DNA of 64,000 nt from Aliigemmobacter aestuarii (GCF_004799285.1 NZ_SSND01000003.1:451815-515814); one strand, 5' to 3'; positions 54,674 to 64,000 are shown, counted from the first letter of the stretch. Translations and numbers: made by a program. Notes: generated by a model not told the origin, from the letters alone.

Positions 54674-54799
54674 ATTCTTACACTTGCTAAGAATCGCGCA
54701 GCATCCTACATGCCACCTCGAAGGCAGCAATCGAGTTTCTCTTGCTCCTTCATACCTCCCTGTTGGACTTGGGCCGAGCTTCTGCTCGGCCTTTTTTTT
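54674..54799 (+). ncRNA. Candidate small RNA with terminator in the LysR-purL gap
   Basis: The gap 54610-55001 (392 bp) has no plausible gene. It holds a perfect dyad ATTCTTA N7 TAAGAAT (54674-54694), then CTCCTTCATACCTCCCTG (anti-Shine-Dalgarno-like, near 54745-54762), and a strong terminator GGCCGAGC TTCT GCTCGGCC (54772-54791) followed by eight T. The dyad could be an operator with promoter boxes nearby, or the terminator may just end LysR. The rest (54800-55001) shows no feature except the purL ribosome site. Function is unproven. Confidence 0.4.
54772..54799 (+). terminator. Rho-independent terminator
   Basis: A perfect 8-bp stem (54772-54779 / 54784-54791) with a TTCT loop and eight T (54792-54799). 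It terminates LysR transcription or the candidate sRNA upstream of purL. Confidence 0.92.
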
Positions 54800-55001
54800 C
54801 GTGCCGCGCGGGGATGCCGAAAGGTTCGGCGTTCCGGCACCTTCCTGCCCGGATTTCCGCCGCCCTGAAAAGGGTTAGCCCGATCCGGCGGCAGGTTGCG
54901 CGATTCCCGGGCAGGGTGCGCATGCGCTACGCTTTGCCCTTCCCCTTTTGCCCTGCTTCGCCTAAAGGGTCGCGGCAAGCCAGCCACCGATGGGGGACAG
55001 G

Positions 55002-57161
55002 ATGCACGAGCCCGAAATCACGCCAGACCTGATTGCCGCGCACGGTCTGAAGCCGGACGAATACCAGCGCATCCTCGAGATCATCGGGCGCGAACCGACC
55101 TTCACCGAGCTTGGCATCTTTTCGGCGATGTGGAACGAACACTGTTCCTACAAGTCGTCGAAGAAATGGCTGCGCACCCTGCCGACCAAGGGGCCGCAGG
55201 TGATCTGCGGGCCAGGCGAGAATGCGGGCGTGGTCGATATCGGCGACGGCCAGGCCGTCATCTTCAAGATGGAAAGCCACAACCACCCCTCCTACATCGA
55301 ACCCCATCAGGGTGCGGCGACGGGCGTGGGCGGCATCCTGCGCGATGTCTTCACCATGGGCGCGCGCCCGATCGCGGCGATGAACGCGCTGTCCTTCGGC
55401 GAACCCTCGCACCCCAAGACCTCGCATCTGGTGAAAGGCGTGGTCGAAGGGATCGGCGCCTATGGCAATGCCTTCGGCGTGCCGACGGTGGGCGGCGAGG
55501 TGCGGTTCCACCGCGCCTATAACGGCAACTGCCTTGTGAACGCCTTTGCCGCCGGGCTGGCCGAAACGGATGCGATCTTCTATTCCGCCGCATCGGGCGT
55601 GGGCATGCCCGTGGTCTATCTGGGCGCCAAGACCGGCCGCGACGGCGTGGGCGGGGCCACGATGGCCTCGGCCGAATTCGACGACACGATCGAGGAAAAG
55701 CGCCCCACGGTGCAGGTGGGTGACCCCTTCACCGAAAAGCGCCTGCTGGAAGCCTGCCTTGAGCTCATGGCCTCGGGCGCGGTGATCTCGATCCAGGACA
55801 TGGGCGCCGCCGGCCTGACCTGTTCGGCGGTCGAGATGGGCGACAAGGGCGGGCTTGGCATCCGGCTGACGCTGGACAATGTCCCGCAGCGCGAGGCGGC
55901 GATGACCGCCTACGAGATGATGCTGTCGGAAAGCCAAGAGCGGATGCTCATGGTGCTGAAGCCGGAAAAGGAGGCCGAGGCGCGGGCGATCTTCGAGAAA
56001 TGGGATCTGGATTTCGCCATCGTCGGCGAGACGATCCCCGAGGACCGGTTCCTGATCCTTCATGGCAACGAGGTGAAGGCCGACCTGCCGCTGTCGAAAC
56101 TTTCGTCCAGCGCGCCCGAATATGACCGGCCCTGGGTGGAAACGCCCGCGCCCGCGCCCCTGGGCGAGGTTCCGGCCATCGCCCCCATCGCCGCCCTGCG
56201 CGCGCTGATCGAAAGCCCGACCTATGCCCACAAGGCCTGGGTCTATGAACAGTATGACTGCCAGGTGGGCGCCGATACGGTCGTCACCCCCGGCCTTCCG
56301 GCGGGCGTGGTGCGCGTGCACGGCACCAAGAAGGCCCTGGCCTTCACCTCGGACGTGACCCCGCGCTATGTGAAGGCGAACCCCTTCGAGGGCGGCAAGC
56401 AGGCGGTGGCCGAGGCCTACCGCAACCTGACCGCCGTGGGCGCGCGGCCCCTGGCCACGACCGACAACCTGAACTTCGGCAACCCCGAAAAGCCCGAGAT
56501 CATGGGCCAGTTCGTCGGCGCGATCAAAGGCATCGGGGCGGCCGTCGCCGCGCTCGACATGCCGATCGTGTCGGGGAATGTGTCGCTTTATAACGAAACC
56601 GATGGCAAGGCGATCCTGCCGACGCCCACCATCGGCGCGGTCGGCCTGATCGACGACGTGGCCGGTGTGATTGCCGGTCGCCCCGTCTCGGGCGATCTGG
56701 CGGTGGTGATCGGATCGACGGCCGGCCATCTGGGCCAGTCCGCGCTTCTGGCCGAGGCCTTCGGGATCGAGGCGGGCGATGCGCCGCCGGTCGATCTGGC
56801 GGTCGAGCGGAAGCACGGCGAATTCCTGCGCGCCAACCGCGGCCTGGTCCGGGCTGCGACCGACCTTGGCGACGGCGGGCTGGCGCTGGCCGCCTTCGAA
56901 ATGGCGGAGGGCGCGGGCCTTGGCGTGACCATCGACGCAGACGCGATCCCGTTCCTGTTCGGCGAGGATCAGGCGCGTTATCTGGTTGCCGTCGAAACCC
57001 GCGATCTGGCGCCCTTGCAGAAGGCAGCCGCCGCTGCGGGCGTGCCCTTGGCGCTGGTCGGGCAGTTCGGCGGCACGGTCGTGCGCATGGGCGGCGACGA
57101 GGCGCCCCTGGCGGATCTGTCGCGGACCTACCGCACCGCCTTTGCCGCCGCGGTGGAATGA
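55002..57161 (+). CDS. purL: Phosphoribosylformylglycinamidine synthase II (PurL, small type)
   Basis: A 719-aa PurL of the small type that works with PurQ and PurS, converting FGAR to FGAM. It has the N-terminal [86 protein letters not shown] and the C-terminal [18 protein letters not shown] 55002 is preferred because GGGGGAC precedes it; the frame is open 12 bp further upstream. Followed by a half copy of the hairpin repeat, then bolA. Confidence 0.96.
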   Translation: MHEPEITPDLIAAHGLKPDEYQRILEIIGREPTFTELGIFSAMWNEHCSYKSSKKWLRTLPTKGPQVICGPGENAGVVDIGDGQAVIFKMESHNHPSYIEPHQGAATGVGGILRDVFTMGARPIAAMNALSFGEPSHPKTSHLVKGVVEGIGAYGNAFGVPTVGGEVRFHRAYNGNCLVNAFAAGLAETDAIFYSAASGVGMPVVYLGAKTGRDGVGGATMASAEFDDTIEEKRPTVQVGDPFTEKRLLEACLELMASGAVISIQDMGAAGLTCSAVEMGDKGGLGIRLTLDNVPQREAAMTAYEMMLSESQERMLMVLKPEKEAEARAIFEKWDLDFAIVGETIPEDRFLILHGNEVKADLPLSKLSSSAPEYDRPWVETPAPAPLGEVPAIAPIAALRALIESPTYAHKAWVYEQYDCQVGADTVVTPGLPAGVVRVHGTKKALAFTSDVTPRYVKANPFEGGKQAVAEAYRNLTAVGARPLATTDNLNFGNPEKPEIMGQFVGAIKGIGAAVAALDMPIVSGNVSLYNETDGKAILPTPTIGAVGLIDDVAGVIAGRPVSGDLAVVIGSTAGHLGQSALLAEAFGIEAGDAPPVDLAVERKHGEFLRANRGLVRAATDLGDGGLALAAFEMAEGAGLGVTIDADAIPFLFGEDQARYLVAVETRDLAPLQKAAAAAGVPLALVGQFGGTVVRMGGDEAPLADLSRTYRTAFAAAVE

Positions 57162-57195
57162 CCGGCGGACCGGCCAATCCTGCCGGACAGGGATA

Positions 57196-57270
57196 TGAAG
57201 GGGGGCTGTCTGCCCCCCTCTTTGCCTCCGGCAAATTCACCCCCCGAGGATATTTCCGCCAGAATGAGGG
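57196..57270. repeat. Dispersed G-rich intergenic hairpin repeat, half copy
   Basis: Contains the terminal hairpin AAGGGGGGC/GCCCCCCT (loop TGTCT) and one arm of the long inverted repeat (CACCCCCCGAGGATATTT), then stops: the facing arm and closing hairpin are missing. It sits between purL and bolA and probably attenuates read-through. Confidence 0.75.
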
Positions 57271-57333
57271 CCGGGCGCTTGCAGGCAACCGGGCTGCGGC
57301 TTAGATTCAGCCGCAATGACGAAGGAGACCGCG

Positions 57334-57576
57334 ATGCCGATGGAAGGCAAGGATATCGAGGCGTTGATCCGCGAGGCATTCCCGAACGCGAAGATCACCA
57401 TCACCGATCTGGCGGGCGACGGGAACCATTGGGCCGCCGAGGTGATCGACGAAAGCTTCAAGGGGATGAACCGCGTGCAGCAGCAGCGCGCCGTCTATGC
57501 CAGCCTCAAGGGCAAGATGGACGGCGCCAACGGAGAATTGCATGCGCTGGCGCTGACCACCAAGGCGCCCGACTAA
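57334..57576 (+). CDS. BolA family protein
   Basis: An 80-aa BolA-like protein that pairs with monothiol glutaredoxins to bind [2Fe-2S] clusters or sense iron status. It has IEALIREAFPNAKITITDLAGDGNHWAAEVIDESFKGM with the His of the HHHW-like loop, and NRVQQQRAVYASLKGKM. The ATG at 57334 follows AAGGAG by 6 nt; an ATG at 57316 overlaps this site and is less likely. It is 40 bp before grxD, matching the known BolA-Grx4 partnership. Confidence 0.93.
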   Translation: MPMEGKDIEALIREAFPNAKITITDLAGDGNHWAAEVIDESFKGMNRVQQQRAVYASLKGKMDGANGELHALALTTKAPD

Positions 57577-57616
57577 CCGCCTGCGACCCGCAGGCCCGAT
57601 GACAGGACGGAACGAG

Positions 57617-57976
57617 ATGAGCGCGCAGGACCAGATCCGCGAGACGATCGAAAAGAACGACGTGGTGCTGTACATGAAGGGCACCAAGATGATGCCGCAA
57701 TGCGGGTTTTCCTCCCGCGTGGCGGGTGTGCTGAATTACATGGGTGTCAATTTCACCGATGTGAACGTGCTGGCCGATCCCGAGATCCGGCAGGGGATCA
57801 AGGATTTCTCGGAATGGCCGACGATCCCGCAGCTTTACGTCAAGGGCGAATTCGTCGGTGGCTGCGACATCGTCACCGAGATGACGCTTTCGGGCGAGCT
57901 TGACGCGCTGTTCGACGCCAAGGGCATCACCTATGACAAGGACGCCGCCGACAAGATCCGCGAAGCGAACGCCTGA
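57617..57976 (+). CDS. grxD: Monothiol glutaredoxin, Grx4 family
   Basis: A 119-aa CGFS glutaredoxin: KGTKMMPQCGFSSRVAGVLN with active-site Cys29, WPTIPQLYVKGEFVGGCDIV (glutathione-binding TVP-like and GG motifs). These carry [2Fe-2S] clusters and give them to target proteins, with BolA as partner. ATG 57617 gives the usual N-terminus; the frame is open 18 bp upstream. It ends before a strong bidirectional hairpin (58026-58056). Confidence 0.95.
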   Translation: MSAQDQIRETIEKNDVVLYMKGTKMMPQCGFSSRVAGVLNYMGVNFTDVNVLADPEIRQGIKDFSEWPTIPQLYVKGEFVGGCDIVTEMTLSGELDALFDAKGITYDKDAADKIREANA

Positions 57977-58025
57977 CCAGGGCGCCTTGATCGGGGCGCC
58001 CTGCCCGCGGCGGGCTGCAATTGAA

Positions 58026-58056
58026 AAGGCCGGCAGGGCGATCCCTTGCCGGCCTT
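58026..58056. terminator. Bidirectional terminator between grxD and zapA
   Basis: AAGGCCGGCA(GGG) at 58026-58038 pairs with CCCTTGCCGGCCTT at 58043-58056 around a short loop; TTCTGGTTTCT follows on the plus strand and TTCAATT on the minus strand. It serves the convergent grxD and zapA genes. Confidence 0.85.
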
Positions 58057-58087
58057 CTGGTTTCTCAGTCCGGAAAAGGGCGGCCCG

Positions 58088-58459
58088 TCAGCGCCCGGCC
58101 TCTTCCAGTCGGGCGGCCAGCGCCTCGGCCCTTGCGGCGATCTCGGCCATCGTCTCGGTCACCTGCGGCGGGATCACCGGCACCTCGACACGGGCGGGTT
58201 CCGGTGCGGGGCGGCCTTCCAGTTCGGAAAGACGTTCGCGCAGGACGCGAATTTCGTCATCCAGCGCGGCGGTGCGGTCGGCCAGCATGAGCCCCGCCAT
58301 CAGCAGCATCCGCGATTCCGGCAGACGGCCCAGTTGCGCGATCAGGGGCTGCGCCTCGTCGTCCAGAAGCTTTGCCGCGGCGCGCAGGAAATGTTCCTCG
58401 CCCTCCTGGCAAGCGACCTGAAAGCTCTTGCCGCCGATGGTGATTTCCAGATCAGGCAT
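58088..58459 (-). CDS. zapA: Cell division protein ZapA
   Basis: A 123-aa FtsZ-associated protein. It has the N-terminal globular part [39 protein letters not shown], the helix [32 protein letters not shown] and a C-terminal Pro/Ala-rich end. ZapA tetramers bundle FtsZ. It overlaps the stop of the upstream coiled-coil gene by 8 bp, suggesting a joint job at the division site. Confidence 0.9.
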   Translation of the reverse strand: MPDLEITIGGKSFQVACQEGEEHFLRAAAKLLDDEAQPLIAQLGRLPESRMLLMAGLMLADRTAALDDEIRVLRERLSELEGRPAPEPARVEVPVIPPQVTETMAEIAARAEALAARLEEAGR

Positions 58460-58976
58460 CCTGCACCTCTTCCGCGACCAGGGGGCCGAGTTCGGCCAGG
58501 ATTTCATCAAGCTCTGCCGTCTCGGTGATCCGCGTCGCGCGCAGTGATTCAAGTTCGGCCAGCATCGACTTGTTGATCATGTGCGCATCTGCCATGTTCG
58601 CCAGCGCCGCCTCGCGCAGGGCACGCATCTGTTCGCGCAGCGCAATCGCCGTCTTGCGCATCCGCTGCAACTCGATCCCCTGGACATCCAGCTGGCGCGT
58701 CATCGTCTCGACCCGCGATTCGAGCGCCTGTGCGGCCTGCGCGTCCCGTTCCTTCACCGCCTTGAGCCGTTCGGTCAGTTGCGCATTGGCGATCCGTTCG
58801 GCCTCGAGCGCCTCGGTCAGGCGGGCGATCTCGGCCGCGGCATCCGCAGAGGGCGCCGGTGTTCCGGCGGCAGGCGCCGCCCCGGCCGTCGCCGCCGCGG
58901 GAAGCCGGTCGAGGCCCCGCCCGATCCGTTCCAGCGCAACGGTGATGCGCCGCTCAAGTTCGGCGAGTTCGCTCAT
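58452..58976 (-). CDS. Coiled-coil protein upstream of zapA
   Basis: A 174-aa mostly helical protein. After [26 protein letters not shown] and an Ala/Pro linker, residues 45-150 form a predicted coiled coil ([66 protein letters not shown]). The final [25 protein letters not shown] is acidic. It has no named family that I recognise. It may be a ZapB-like or division-related partner; the overlap with zapA supports this. The frame is open back to 59072 without a ribosome site. Confidence 0.7.
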   Translation of the reverse strand: MSELAELERRITVALERIGRGLDRLPAAATAGAAPAAGTPAPSADAAAEIARLTEALEAERIANAQLTERLKAVKERDAQAAQALESRVETMTRQLDVQGIELQRMRKTAIALREQMRALREAALANMADAHMINKSMLAELESLRATRITETAELDEILAELGPLVAEEVQDA

Positions 58977-59130
58977 GTCCCTTGCCCCTTCGTCAACGTC
59001 ACTGTGGCTTGCCGCAACGTCTGGCGCGCGCTGTCCGCGCGAATCGTTTTGCGGCTTGTTTCCGGCAATCATAAACCAAAGCCTGTGCCGATTGCGCCCC
59101 CCTTTCCGTCCAAGAGGTTACGGGGCGTGC

Positions 59131-59158
59131 TTGATCTTGCCCGCAAGGCTGCTATTGA
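59131..59158 (+). promoter_or_regulatory. Candidate tkt promoter
   Basis: TTGATC (59131-59136) and TATTGA (59153-59158), spaced 16 bp, give a start near 59165, about 35 bp before the GTG. The gap 58977-59199 is divergent with the coiled-coil gene. No CceR-like palindrome here. Confidence 0.35.
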
Positions 59159-59199
59159 CCCGGGGCAACGGCTTTTTGAACAGCGAAGGACCAAGGCCC

Positions 59200-61215
59200 G
59201 TGGATATCCAGACCCTGAGAACCCAGCACCCCGACCACTGGAAGAAAGCCTGCGCGATCCGCGTCCTGACGCTGGATGCGGTGGCGGCGGCGAATTCGGG
59301 CCATTCCGGCATGCCGATGGGCATGGCCGACGTGGCCACCGTCCTTTTCGAGAAGCACCTGAACTTCGATCCGACCGTCCCGAAATGGCCCAACCGCGAC
59401 CGGTTCATCCTGTCGGCGGGGCATGGCTCGATGCTGATCTATTCGCTGCTTCACCTGACCGGCTATGCCGACATGACGCTCGATCAGATCCGCAACTTCC
59501 GCCAATGGGGCGCGATCACGGCGGGCCATCCCGAATATGGCCATGCCGACGGCGTGGAAACCACCACCGGCCCGCTGGGTCAGGGCATCGCCAATGCGGT
59601 CGGTTTCGCCATGGCCGAGGAATCGCTGCGCGCCCGCTGGGGCGCCAAGGTGATGGACCATTTCACCTATGTCATCGCCGGTGACGGCTGCCTGATGGAG
59701 GGCGTCAGCCAGGAGGCGATCGGCATCGCCGGCCGTCACAAGCTGTCGCGCCTGATCGTCCTGTGGGACAACAACGGCATCACCATCGACGGCAAGGTCA
59801 GCCTGTCGGACATCACCGACCAGAAGGCGCGCTTTGCCGCCAGCGGATGGGACGTGTTCGAATGCGATGGCCATGACCCCGTCGACATCGACCGCGCGAT
59901 CACCGCCGCAAAGGCCAGCCCGCGCCCGGCAATGGTGGCCTGCGCCACGCATATCGCGCTTGGCTCCAGCGCGCAGGACACGTCGAAAGGCCACGGCGCG
60001 CTGACCGATGCGAAGCTGATCGCCGATACCCGCGCCGCCTATGGCTGGGATCACGGGCCGTTCGAGATCCCCGCCGACGTGCGCGCGGCCTGGGCCGCGA
60101 TCGGCGCGCGGGGCCGTGCCACCCGCGAAGCCTGGGAAGCCCGGCTTGCCACGCTTTCCCCCGCGAAACAGGCGGAATTCGCGCGCATCTTCGCGGGCGA
60201 GGCCCCGGCAAAACTCGCAGGCGCCATCCGCGCGCTGAAAAAGCAGGCCGCGGCCGATGCGCCCAAGCTCGCCACCCGTTCGGCCAGCGAAAAGGTCCTC
60301 GCCGTGGTCAACCCGATCATGCCGGAAACCATCGCCGGATCGGCCGACCTGACCGGGTCGAACAACACCAAGACCGCCGACCTGGGCGTGTTCGACGTGG
60401 ACAACCGCAAGGGGCGCTACGTCTATTGGGGGATCCGCGAACATGGTATGGCCGCGGCCATGAACGGCATGGCGCTGCATGGCGGCGTGCGCCCCTATTC
60501 GGGCACCTTCATGGCCTTCACCGATTATGCCCGCCCCTCGATGCGGCTGTCGGCCCTGATGGGCGTGCCGGTCGTCTATGTGATGACCCACGATTCGATC
60601 GGCCTGGGCGAGGACGGACCGACGCACCAGCCGGTCGAACATCTGGCGATCAGCCGCGCGACGCCGAACACGCTGGTCATCCGTCCCGCCGATCTGGTCG
60701 AGGTGGCCGAGGCCTGGGAAGTGGCACTGACGCAGACATCGACGCCCACCGTGCTGGCCCTGTCGCGCCAGAACCTGCCCGCCGTGCGCAAGACCCATAC
60801 CGCGCAGAACATGGTCGCGCGCGGCGCCTATGTCCTGGCCGAGGCCGAGGGCAAGCGCCAGGTGATCCTGATGGCCACCGGATCGGAGGTCGAGATCGCG
60901 CTGAAGGCCCGCGAGATGCTGCAGGCGGAAGGGATCGGCACGCGCGTCGTCTCGATGCCCTCTATGGAGCTGTTCGCCCAACAGGACGAAGCCTGGCGCA
61001 AGAAGGTGCTGCCCGCCGGGCCGGTGCGGATCGCCATCGAGGCGGGCGTGCGCCAGGGCTGGGACCGCTGGCTTCTCGGCGAACGCGGCCGCGAGGCGAA
61101 GGCCGATTTCGTGGGCATGTCCTCCTTCGGGGCCTCGGCCCCCTATGACCGGCTGTTCCGGGAATTCGGCATCACCGCCGAGGCGACGGTGGCCAAGGCC
61201 AAGGCGCTGCTCTGA
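59200..61215 (+). CDS. tkt: Transketolase
   Basis: A 671-aa TPP enzyme of the pentose-phosphate and Calvin cycles. It has [80 protein letters not shown], and the C-terminal half with [21 protein letters not shown] and [21 protein letters not shown]. No ATG fits, so GTG 59200 ([14 protein letters not shown]) is chosen, with GAAGGA about 9 nt upstream. Convergent with the DUF808 gene, with repeat copy 3 between. Confidence 0.95.
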   Translation: MDIQTLRTQHPDHWKKACAIRVLTLDAVAAANSGHSGMPMGMADVATVLFEKHLNFDPTVPKWPNRDRFILSAGHGSMLIYSLLHLTGYADMTLDQIRNFRQWGAITAGHPEYGHADGVETTTGPLGQGIANAVGFAMAEESLRARWGAKVMDHFTYVIAGDGCLMEGVSQEAIGIAGRHKLSRLIVLWDNNGITIDGKVSLSDITDQKARFAASGWDVFECDGHDPVDIDRAITAAKASPRPAMVACATHIALGSSAQDTSKGHGALTDAKLIADTRAAYGWDHGPFEIPADVRAAWAAIGARGRATREAWEARLATLSPAKQAEFARIFAGEAPAKLAGAIRALKKQAAADAPKLATRSASEKVLAVVNPIMPETIAGSADLTGSNNTKTADLGVFDVDNRKGRYVYWGIREHGMAAAMNGMALHGGVRPYSGTFMAFTDYARPSMRLSALMGVPVVYVMTHDSIGLGEDGPTHQPVEHLAISRATPNTLVIRPADLVEVAEAWEVALTQTSTPTVLALSRQNLPAVRKTHTAQNMVARGAYVLAEAEGKRQVILMATGSEVEIALKAREMLQAEGIGTRVVSMPSMELFAQQDEAWRKKVLPAGPVRIAIEAGVRQGWDRWLLGERGREAKADFVGMSSFGASAPYDRLFREFGITAEATVAKAKALL

Positions 61216-61228
61216 TCCGGAACCGGGC

Positions 61229-61389
61229 CGAGGGGGCGCTGCCCCCTCGCTACCTACAATGGCTCACACCCGGGATCTTTGCGCCAAGGTGAAGCAAGTT
61301 TGGCTGAAATTGTCTTTCAACCTGGCGAAAATACCCTCGGGGGGTGAATTTGGCGAAGCCAAAGAGGGGGGGCATACAGCCCCCCTTTT
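61229..61389. repeat. Dispersed G-rich intergenic hairpin repeat, copy 3 (inverted)
   Basis: The same element as 12347-12502 in the opposite orientation. The closing hairpin GAGGGGGCGCTGCCCCCTC lies at 61230-61248. The arm that faces AAATACCCTCGGGGGGTGAA is weaker here (61265-61277), and that arm itself lies at 61329-61348. The terminal hairpin GAGGGGGGGC/GCCCCCCTT ends at about 61388. It lies between convergent tkt and DUF808 genes. Confidence 0.8.
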
Positions 61390-61394
61390 CCGTC

Positions 61395-62363
61395 TCAATG
61401 CGTCGCCCTTCCGCCGGTGGCGGCGGCGATCAGCGGGCCGATCACGCGGGTTGCGACCGGGATCAGCACCAGGCCCAGAACCAGACCAAACACCCCGTCC
61501 AGCGTCGCCGTGACGGTCCAGCCCGCAAGCCCCGGCGCCGCGGCCAGGGCATGCGCGGCGGCTTCGGCCAGATCGTGGATGGTGGCATAGGGTTCATGGA
61601 AGCCCAACTCGTGCAGGCCATGGACCACGATGTTGCCGCCGACCCAGAGCATGGCCAGCGTGCCGACAGTGGACAGAAACCACATCAGTTTCGGCATCCC
61701 CGTCACCAGCCCGCGCCCCAGTGCCCGCCCGGCGCCGCTGCGCGCTTCCCGCGCCATGTGCAGCCCCACATCATCCATCTTCACGATCATCGCGACCGCA
61801 CCATAGACGACCGCCGTGATCAGAAGCCCGACCACGGCCAGCGTCGCCGCGTCCTTCCACAGGCTCGACGCCTCGATCGCGGCAAGCGAGATCGTCATGA
61901 TCTCGGCCGAGAGGATGAAATCGGTCTTGATCGCCCCGGAAACCTTTTCCTCTTCCAGATGAACCGGATCGCCGGTCGACATGTCGGCCTCGACGACATG
62001 ATCGGCATGGGGGAAAAGCGCGTGAAACACCTTCTCCGCCCCCTCGAAACACAGATAGCAGCCGCCCAGCATCAGAAGCGGCGTGATCGCTTGCGGCAGG
62101 AACGCGTTCAGCGCCAGAAGCCCCGGCAAAAGGATGACGAGCTTGTTGAAGACCGAGCCCTTTGCGATCCGCCAGATGATCGGCAACTCGCGGTCGGCCG
62201 AGAAGCCGTGCACGTATTTCGGCGTTACCGCCGCGTCGTCGATCACCACGCCTGCGGCCTTGGCGCCAGCCTTCGCCGCGGCCCCTGCGATGTCGTCGAC
62301 CGAGGCTGCGGCCACCTTGGCGATGGCGGCAACATCATCCAGCAAGGCAAGCAATCCGCTCAT
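61395..62363 (-). CDS. DUF808 / YedI family membrane protein
   Basis: A 322-aa inner-membrane protein. It begins MSGLLALLDDVAAIAKVAAASVDDIAGAAAKAGAKAAGVVIDDAAVTPKYV, the family signature, followed by several hydrophobic segments (LVILLPGLLALNAFLPQAI, LAVVGLLITAVVYGAVAMIV, VFGLVLGLVLIPVATRVI). It also has a conserved loop KTDFILSAEIMTISLAAIE. DUF808 function is not known. The ATG at 62363 follows GGAG. It is divergent from gap1, and the candidate operator at 62490-62520 lies 127 bp upstream. Confidence 0.9.
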   Translation of the reverse strand: MSGLLALLDDVAAIAKVAAASVDDIAGAAAKAGAKAAGVVIDDAAVTPKYVHGFSADRELPIIWRIAKGSVFNKLVILLPGLLALNAFLPQAITPLLMLGGCYLCFEGAEKVFHALFPHADHVVEADMSTGDPVHLEEEKVSGAIKTDFILSAEIMTISLAAIEASSLWKDAATLAVVGLLITAVVYGAVAMIVKMDDVGLHMAREARSGAGRALGRGLVTGMPKLMWFLSTVGTLAMLWVGGNIVVHGLHELGFHEPYATIHDLAEAAAHALAAAPGLAGWTVTATLDGVFGLVLGLVLIPVATRVIGPLIAAATGGRATH

Positions 62364-62489
62364 CGCATACTCCGTTCCGGGGACACGGTCCCAATAGGTA
62401 ACGACCTGCCGGTGCATCGCAAGCGGGAAAACCGCAGCACCTCTCCCCGATCCCCGGCGGCGCGGTGGCGCGGGCCTGTTCGCGCAACC

Positions 62490-62520
62490 GTTAGCGCAAT
62501 CATCCCTGTTTTGCGCTAAC
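62490..62520. promoter_or_regulatory. Paired CceR-like operator half-palindromes upstream of gap1
   Basis: GTTAGCGCAATC (62490-62501) and TTTTGCGCTAAC (62509-62520) each match GTTAGCGCTAAC in 10 of 12 positions and have centres 19 bp apart, about two helical turns. They lie upstream of the predicted -35, a position suited to activation rather than repression. Confidence 0.6.
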
Positions 62521-62546
62521 ATGATGAAATGTCGTCGCTTTTGGAC

Positions 62547-62575
62547 TTTGCCCAAGCCCTCGCAAGGAGTATCTG
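62547..62575 (+). promoter_or_regulatory. Candidate gap1 promoter
   Basis: TTTGCC (62547-62552) and TATCTG (62570-62575), 17 bp apart, give a start near 62582, 27 bp before the ATG. Chosen by eye. Confidence 0.4.
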
Positions 62576-62608
62576 CCTAGGGACTCAGACCACGAGGACG
62601 CGGGACAC

Positions 62609-63613
62609 ATGACCATCACCATCGGCATCAATGGGTTCGGACGCATCGGCCGCTGCACGCTGGCCCATATCGCGGAAAGCGCGCGCAACGACGTGCAGGT
62701 CGTGGCAATCAATGCCACCGGCCCGATCGAAACGAACGCGCATCTTCTGAAATACGACAGCGTCCATGGCCGTTTCCCCGGCACCGTCAAGGTCTCGGGC
62801 AGCACGATGGACCTCGGCCGCGGCCCGATCCGGGTGATGTCGACCTACAACCCCGAGGAGCTGGACTGGGAAGGCGTCGACGTGGTGCTGGAATGCACCG
62901 GCAAGTTCAACGACCGTGACAAGGCCGCCGTCCACCTGACGCGCGGGGCCAAGCGCGTTCTGGTCTCGGCCCCGGCCAAGCGCGCCGACAAGACCGTGGT
63001 CTATGGCGTGAACCACCGCCAGCTTCTGGCCGAACATCTGGTCGTGTCGAACGGGTCCTGCACGACAAACTGCCTCGCGCCGCTGGCCAAGGTTCTGAAC
63101 GATGCGATCGGCATCGAATCCGGGATCATGACGACGATCCATTCCTATACCGGCGACCAGCCCACGCTGGACCGCCGCCACAAGGACCTTTACCGCGCCC
63201 GCGCCGCCGCGATGGCGATGATCCCGACCTCGACCGGTGCCGCCAAGGCCCTGGGCGAGGTGCTGCCCGAACTGTCGGGAAAGCTCGACGGCACCGCGAT
63301 CCGCGTGCCGACCCCGAACGTCAGCGCCGTCGACCTGACCTTCGTGGCCGGCAAGGACGTGACCGTTGCCGACGTGAACGAGATCGTGCGCGAGGCGGCA
63401 TCGGGCTACATGGGCATGGTGCTTGCCTATGATCCGGAGCCGAAAGTTTCGATCGACTTCAATCACACCACGCATTCGTCTATCTTCGCCCCCGACCAGA
63501 CCAAGGTCGTGGGCAGCCGCACCGTGCGCGTGCTGGCCTGGTATGACAACGAGTGGGGCTTCTCCTGCCGGATGGCCGACGTGGCCGGTGCGATGGGGCG
63601 GCTCCTCCAGTAA
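62609..63613 (+). CDS. gap: Glyceraldehyde-3-phosphate dehydrogenase, GapB-like
   Basis: A 334-aa phosphorylating GAPDH. It has [14 protein letters not shown], catalytic Cys151 in SNGSCTTNCLAPL, HKDLYRARA, PTSTGAAKAL and WYDNEWGFSCRMADV. At residue 36, where NAD-specific enzymes carry Asp, it has Ala (VVAINATGP). B. subtilis GapB has the same change (INAS) and prefers NADP in gluconeogenesis. The Leu in the TLDRRHKDL loop is kept, so cofactor use is an inference. CceR-like sites lie upstream. A small gene follows after 11 bp. Confidence 0.95.
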   Translation: MTITIGINGFGRIGRCTLAHIAESARNDVQVVAINATGPIETNAHLLKYDSVHGRFPGTVKVSGSTMDLGRGPIRVMSTYNPEELDWEGVDVVLECTGKFNDRDKAAVHLTRGAKRVLVSAPAKRADKTVVYGVNHRQLLAEHLVVSNGSCTTNCLAPLAKVLNDAIGIESGIMTTIHSYTGDQPTLDRRHKDLYRARAAAMAMIPTSTGAAKALGEVLPELSGKLDGTAIRVPTPNVSAVDLTFVAGKDVTVADVNEIVREAASGYMGMVLAYDPEPKVSIDFNHTTHSSIFAPDQTKVVGSRTVRVLAWYDNEWGFSCRMADVAGAMGRLLQ

Positions 63614-63624
63614 CCGGAGGGGTC

Positions 63625-63768
63625 GTGACCGACCGTATCGCGCTTGTTCTCGGCCTCGTTCTCGTGGCGCTGATCCTGACGGACGTCCTTGCCAATGGCG
63701 GGGACGTTCTTCTGTTTCTGGCCCGGAAATTCGCCGGTTTCCTCGATTACCTGATGTTCTGGCGCTGA
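63625..63768 (+). CDS. 47-aa membrane peptide between the two gap genes
   Basis: GTG start at 63625 with a strong ribosome site (GGAGGGG) 3-4 nt upstream, 11 bp after the gap1 stop. The product is MTDRIALVLGLVLVALILTD followed by VLANGGDVLLFLARKFAGFLDYLMFWR: one clear membrane span (about residues 5-23), then an amphipathic aromatic tail. Similar short reading frames follow gap genes in related genomes, as I recall, with no known role. It is too short to be certain by sequence alone. Confidence 0.6.
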   Translation: MTDRIALVLGLVLVALILTDVLANGGDVLLFLARKFAGFLDYLMFWR

Positions 63769-63806
63769 CCGGGCCAAGTTCCGGTTGATCTTTGCGCCAT
63801 TCTGTT

Positions 63807-64000
<194 letters not shown>

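Noticed and set aside
57977..58087. 6S RNA gene next to zapA, as found in gammaproteobacteria
   Set aside because: The gap is only about 110 bp and is mostly a terminator hairpin; too short for 6S RNA.

Overview
The window is about 64 kb of dense, GC-rich chromosomal DNA from an alphaproteobacterium, almost certainly of the family Rhodobacteraceae. Supporting this are the gene orders yceD-rpmF-plsX-fabH-ihfA-merR-tRNA(Pro)-dcd and argS-SPOR-nagZ-scpA-scpB, the purL-bolA-grxD order, a holin/endolysin pair of the gene transfer agent (GTA) type, an OlsB-type acyltransferase, a split corrinoid methyl-transfer gene set, and many ATGA overlaps between genes. No IS element, prophage, rRNA operon or CRISPR array is visible. 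Most of it is core genome.

Layout. 1-2.4 kb: end of a DUF882 protein, then rlmE and a Ppx/GppA phosphatase. 2.6-10.3 kb: a methyltetrahydrofolate/corrinoid module (PF13769 protein, MetF-like reductase, pterin-binding methyltransferase; then a cupin and an ASKHA corrinoid-activating ferredoxin), split by a glycoside-hydrolase/RTX gene. 10.4-12.3 kb: flavodoxin-like reductase, tRNA-Gly(CCC), sulfotransferase, RidA. 12.5-15.6 kb: zwf-pgi with no pgl between them. 15.8-20.9 kb: HNH endonuclease, esterase, AlkA-type glycosylase, MFS transporter, squalene/phytoene-synthase-like protein, methyltransferase. 20.9-23.9 kb: cysS-cimA. 24.2-29.3 kb: PLP decarboxylase, SDR, CaiB-type CoA transferase, Uup. 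29.5-32.4 kb: two tandem GT61 glycosyltransferases and olsB. 32.5-38.8 kb: bamE and the divergent yceD-to-dcd block. 38.9-50.1 kb, all on the minus strand: PlsC-like acyltransferase, murI, DUF1684, argC, ccmE, GTA endolysin and holin, argS, SPOR protein, nagZ, scpA, scpB and a small protein. 50.2-54.6 kb: fused indolepyruvate ferredoxin oxidoreductase with a divergent LysR regulator. 54.6-58 kb: a candidate sRNA, then purL-bolA-grxD. 58.1-64 kb: zapA with a coiled-coil partner, tkt, a DUF808 protein, and two tandem gap genes with a 47-codon membrane-peptide gene between them.

Regulation and cross-talk. A palindrome GTTAGCGCTAAC lies between the zwf promoter and its start codon, and close variants precede both gap genes. 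This suggests one LacI-type central-carbon regulator (CceR-like) acting on the oxidative pentose/Entner-Doudoroff entry and on both GAPDHs. The first GAPDH has Ala where the second has Asp at the cofactor-selecting position, which suggests an NADP-preferring GapB next to an NAD-type enzyme. A G-rich intergenic repeat with hairpin ends occurs in three long copies and two partial ones, and probably serves as a terminator.
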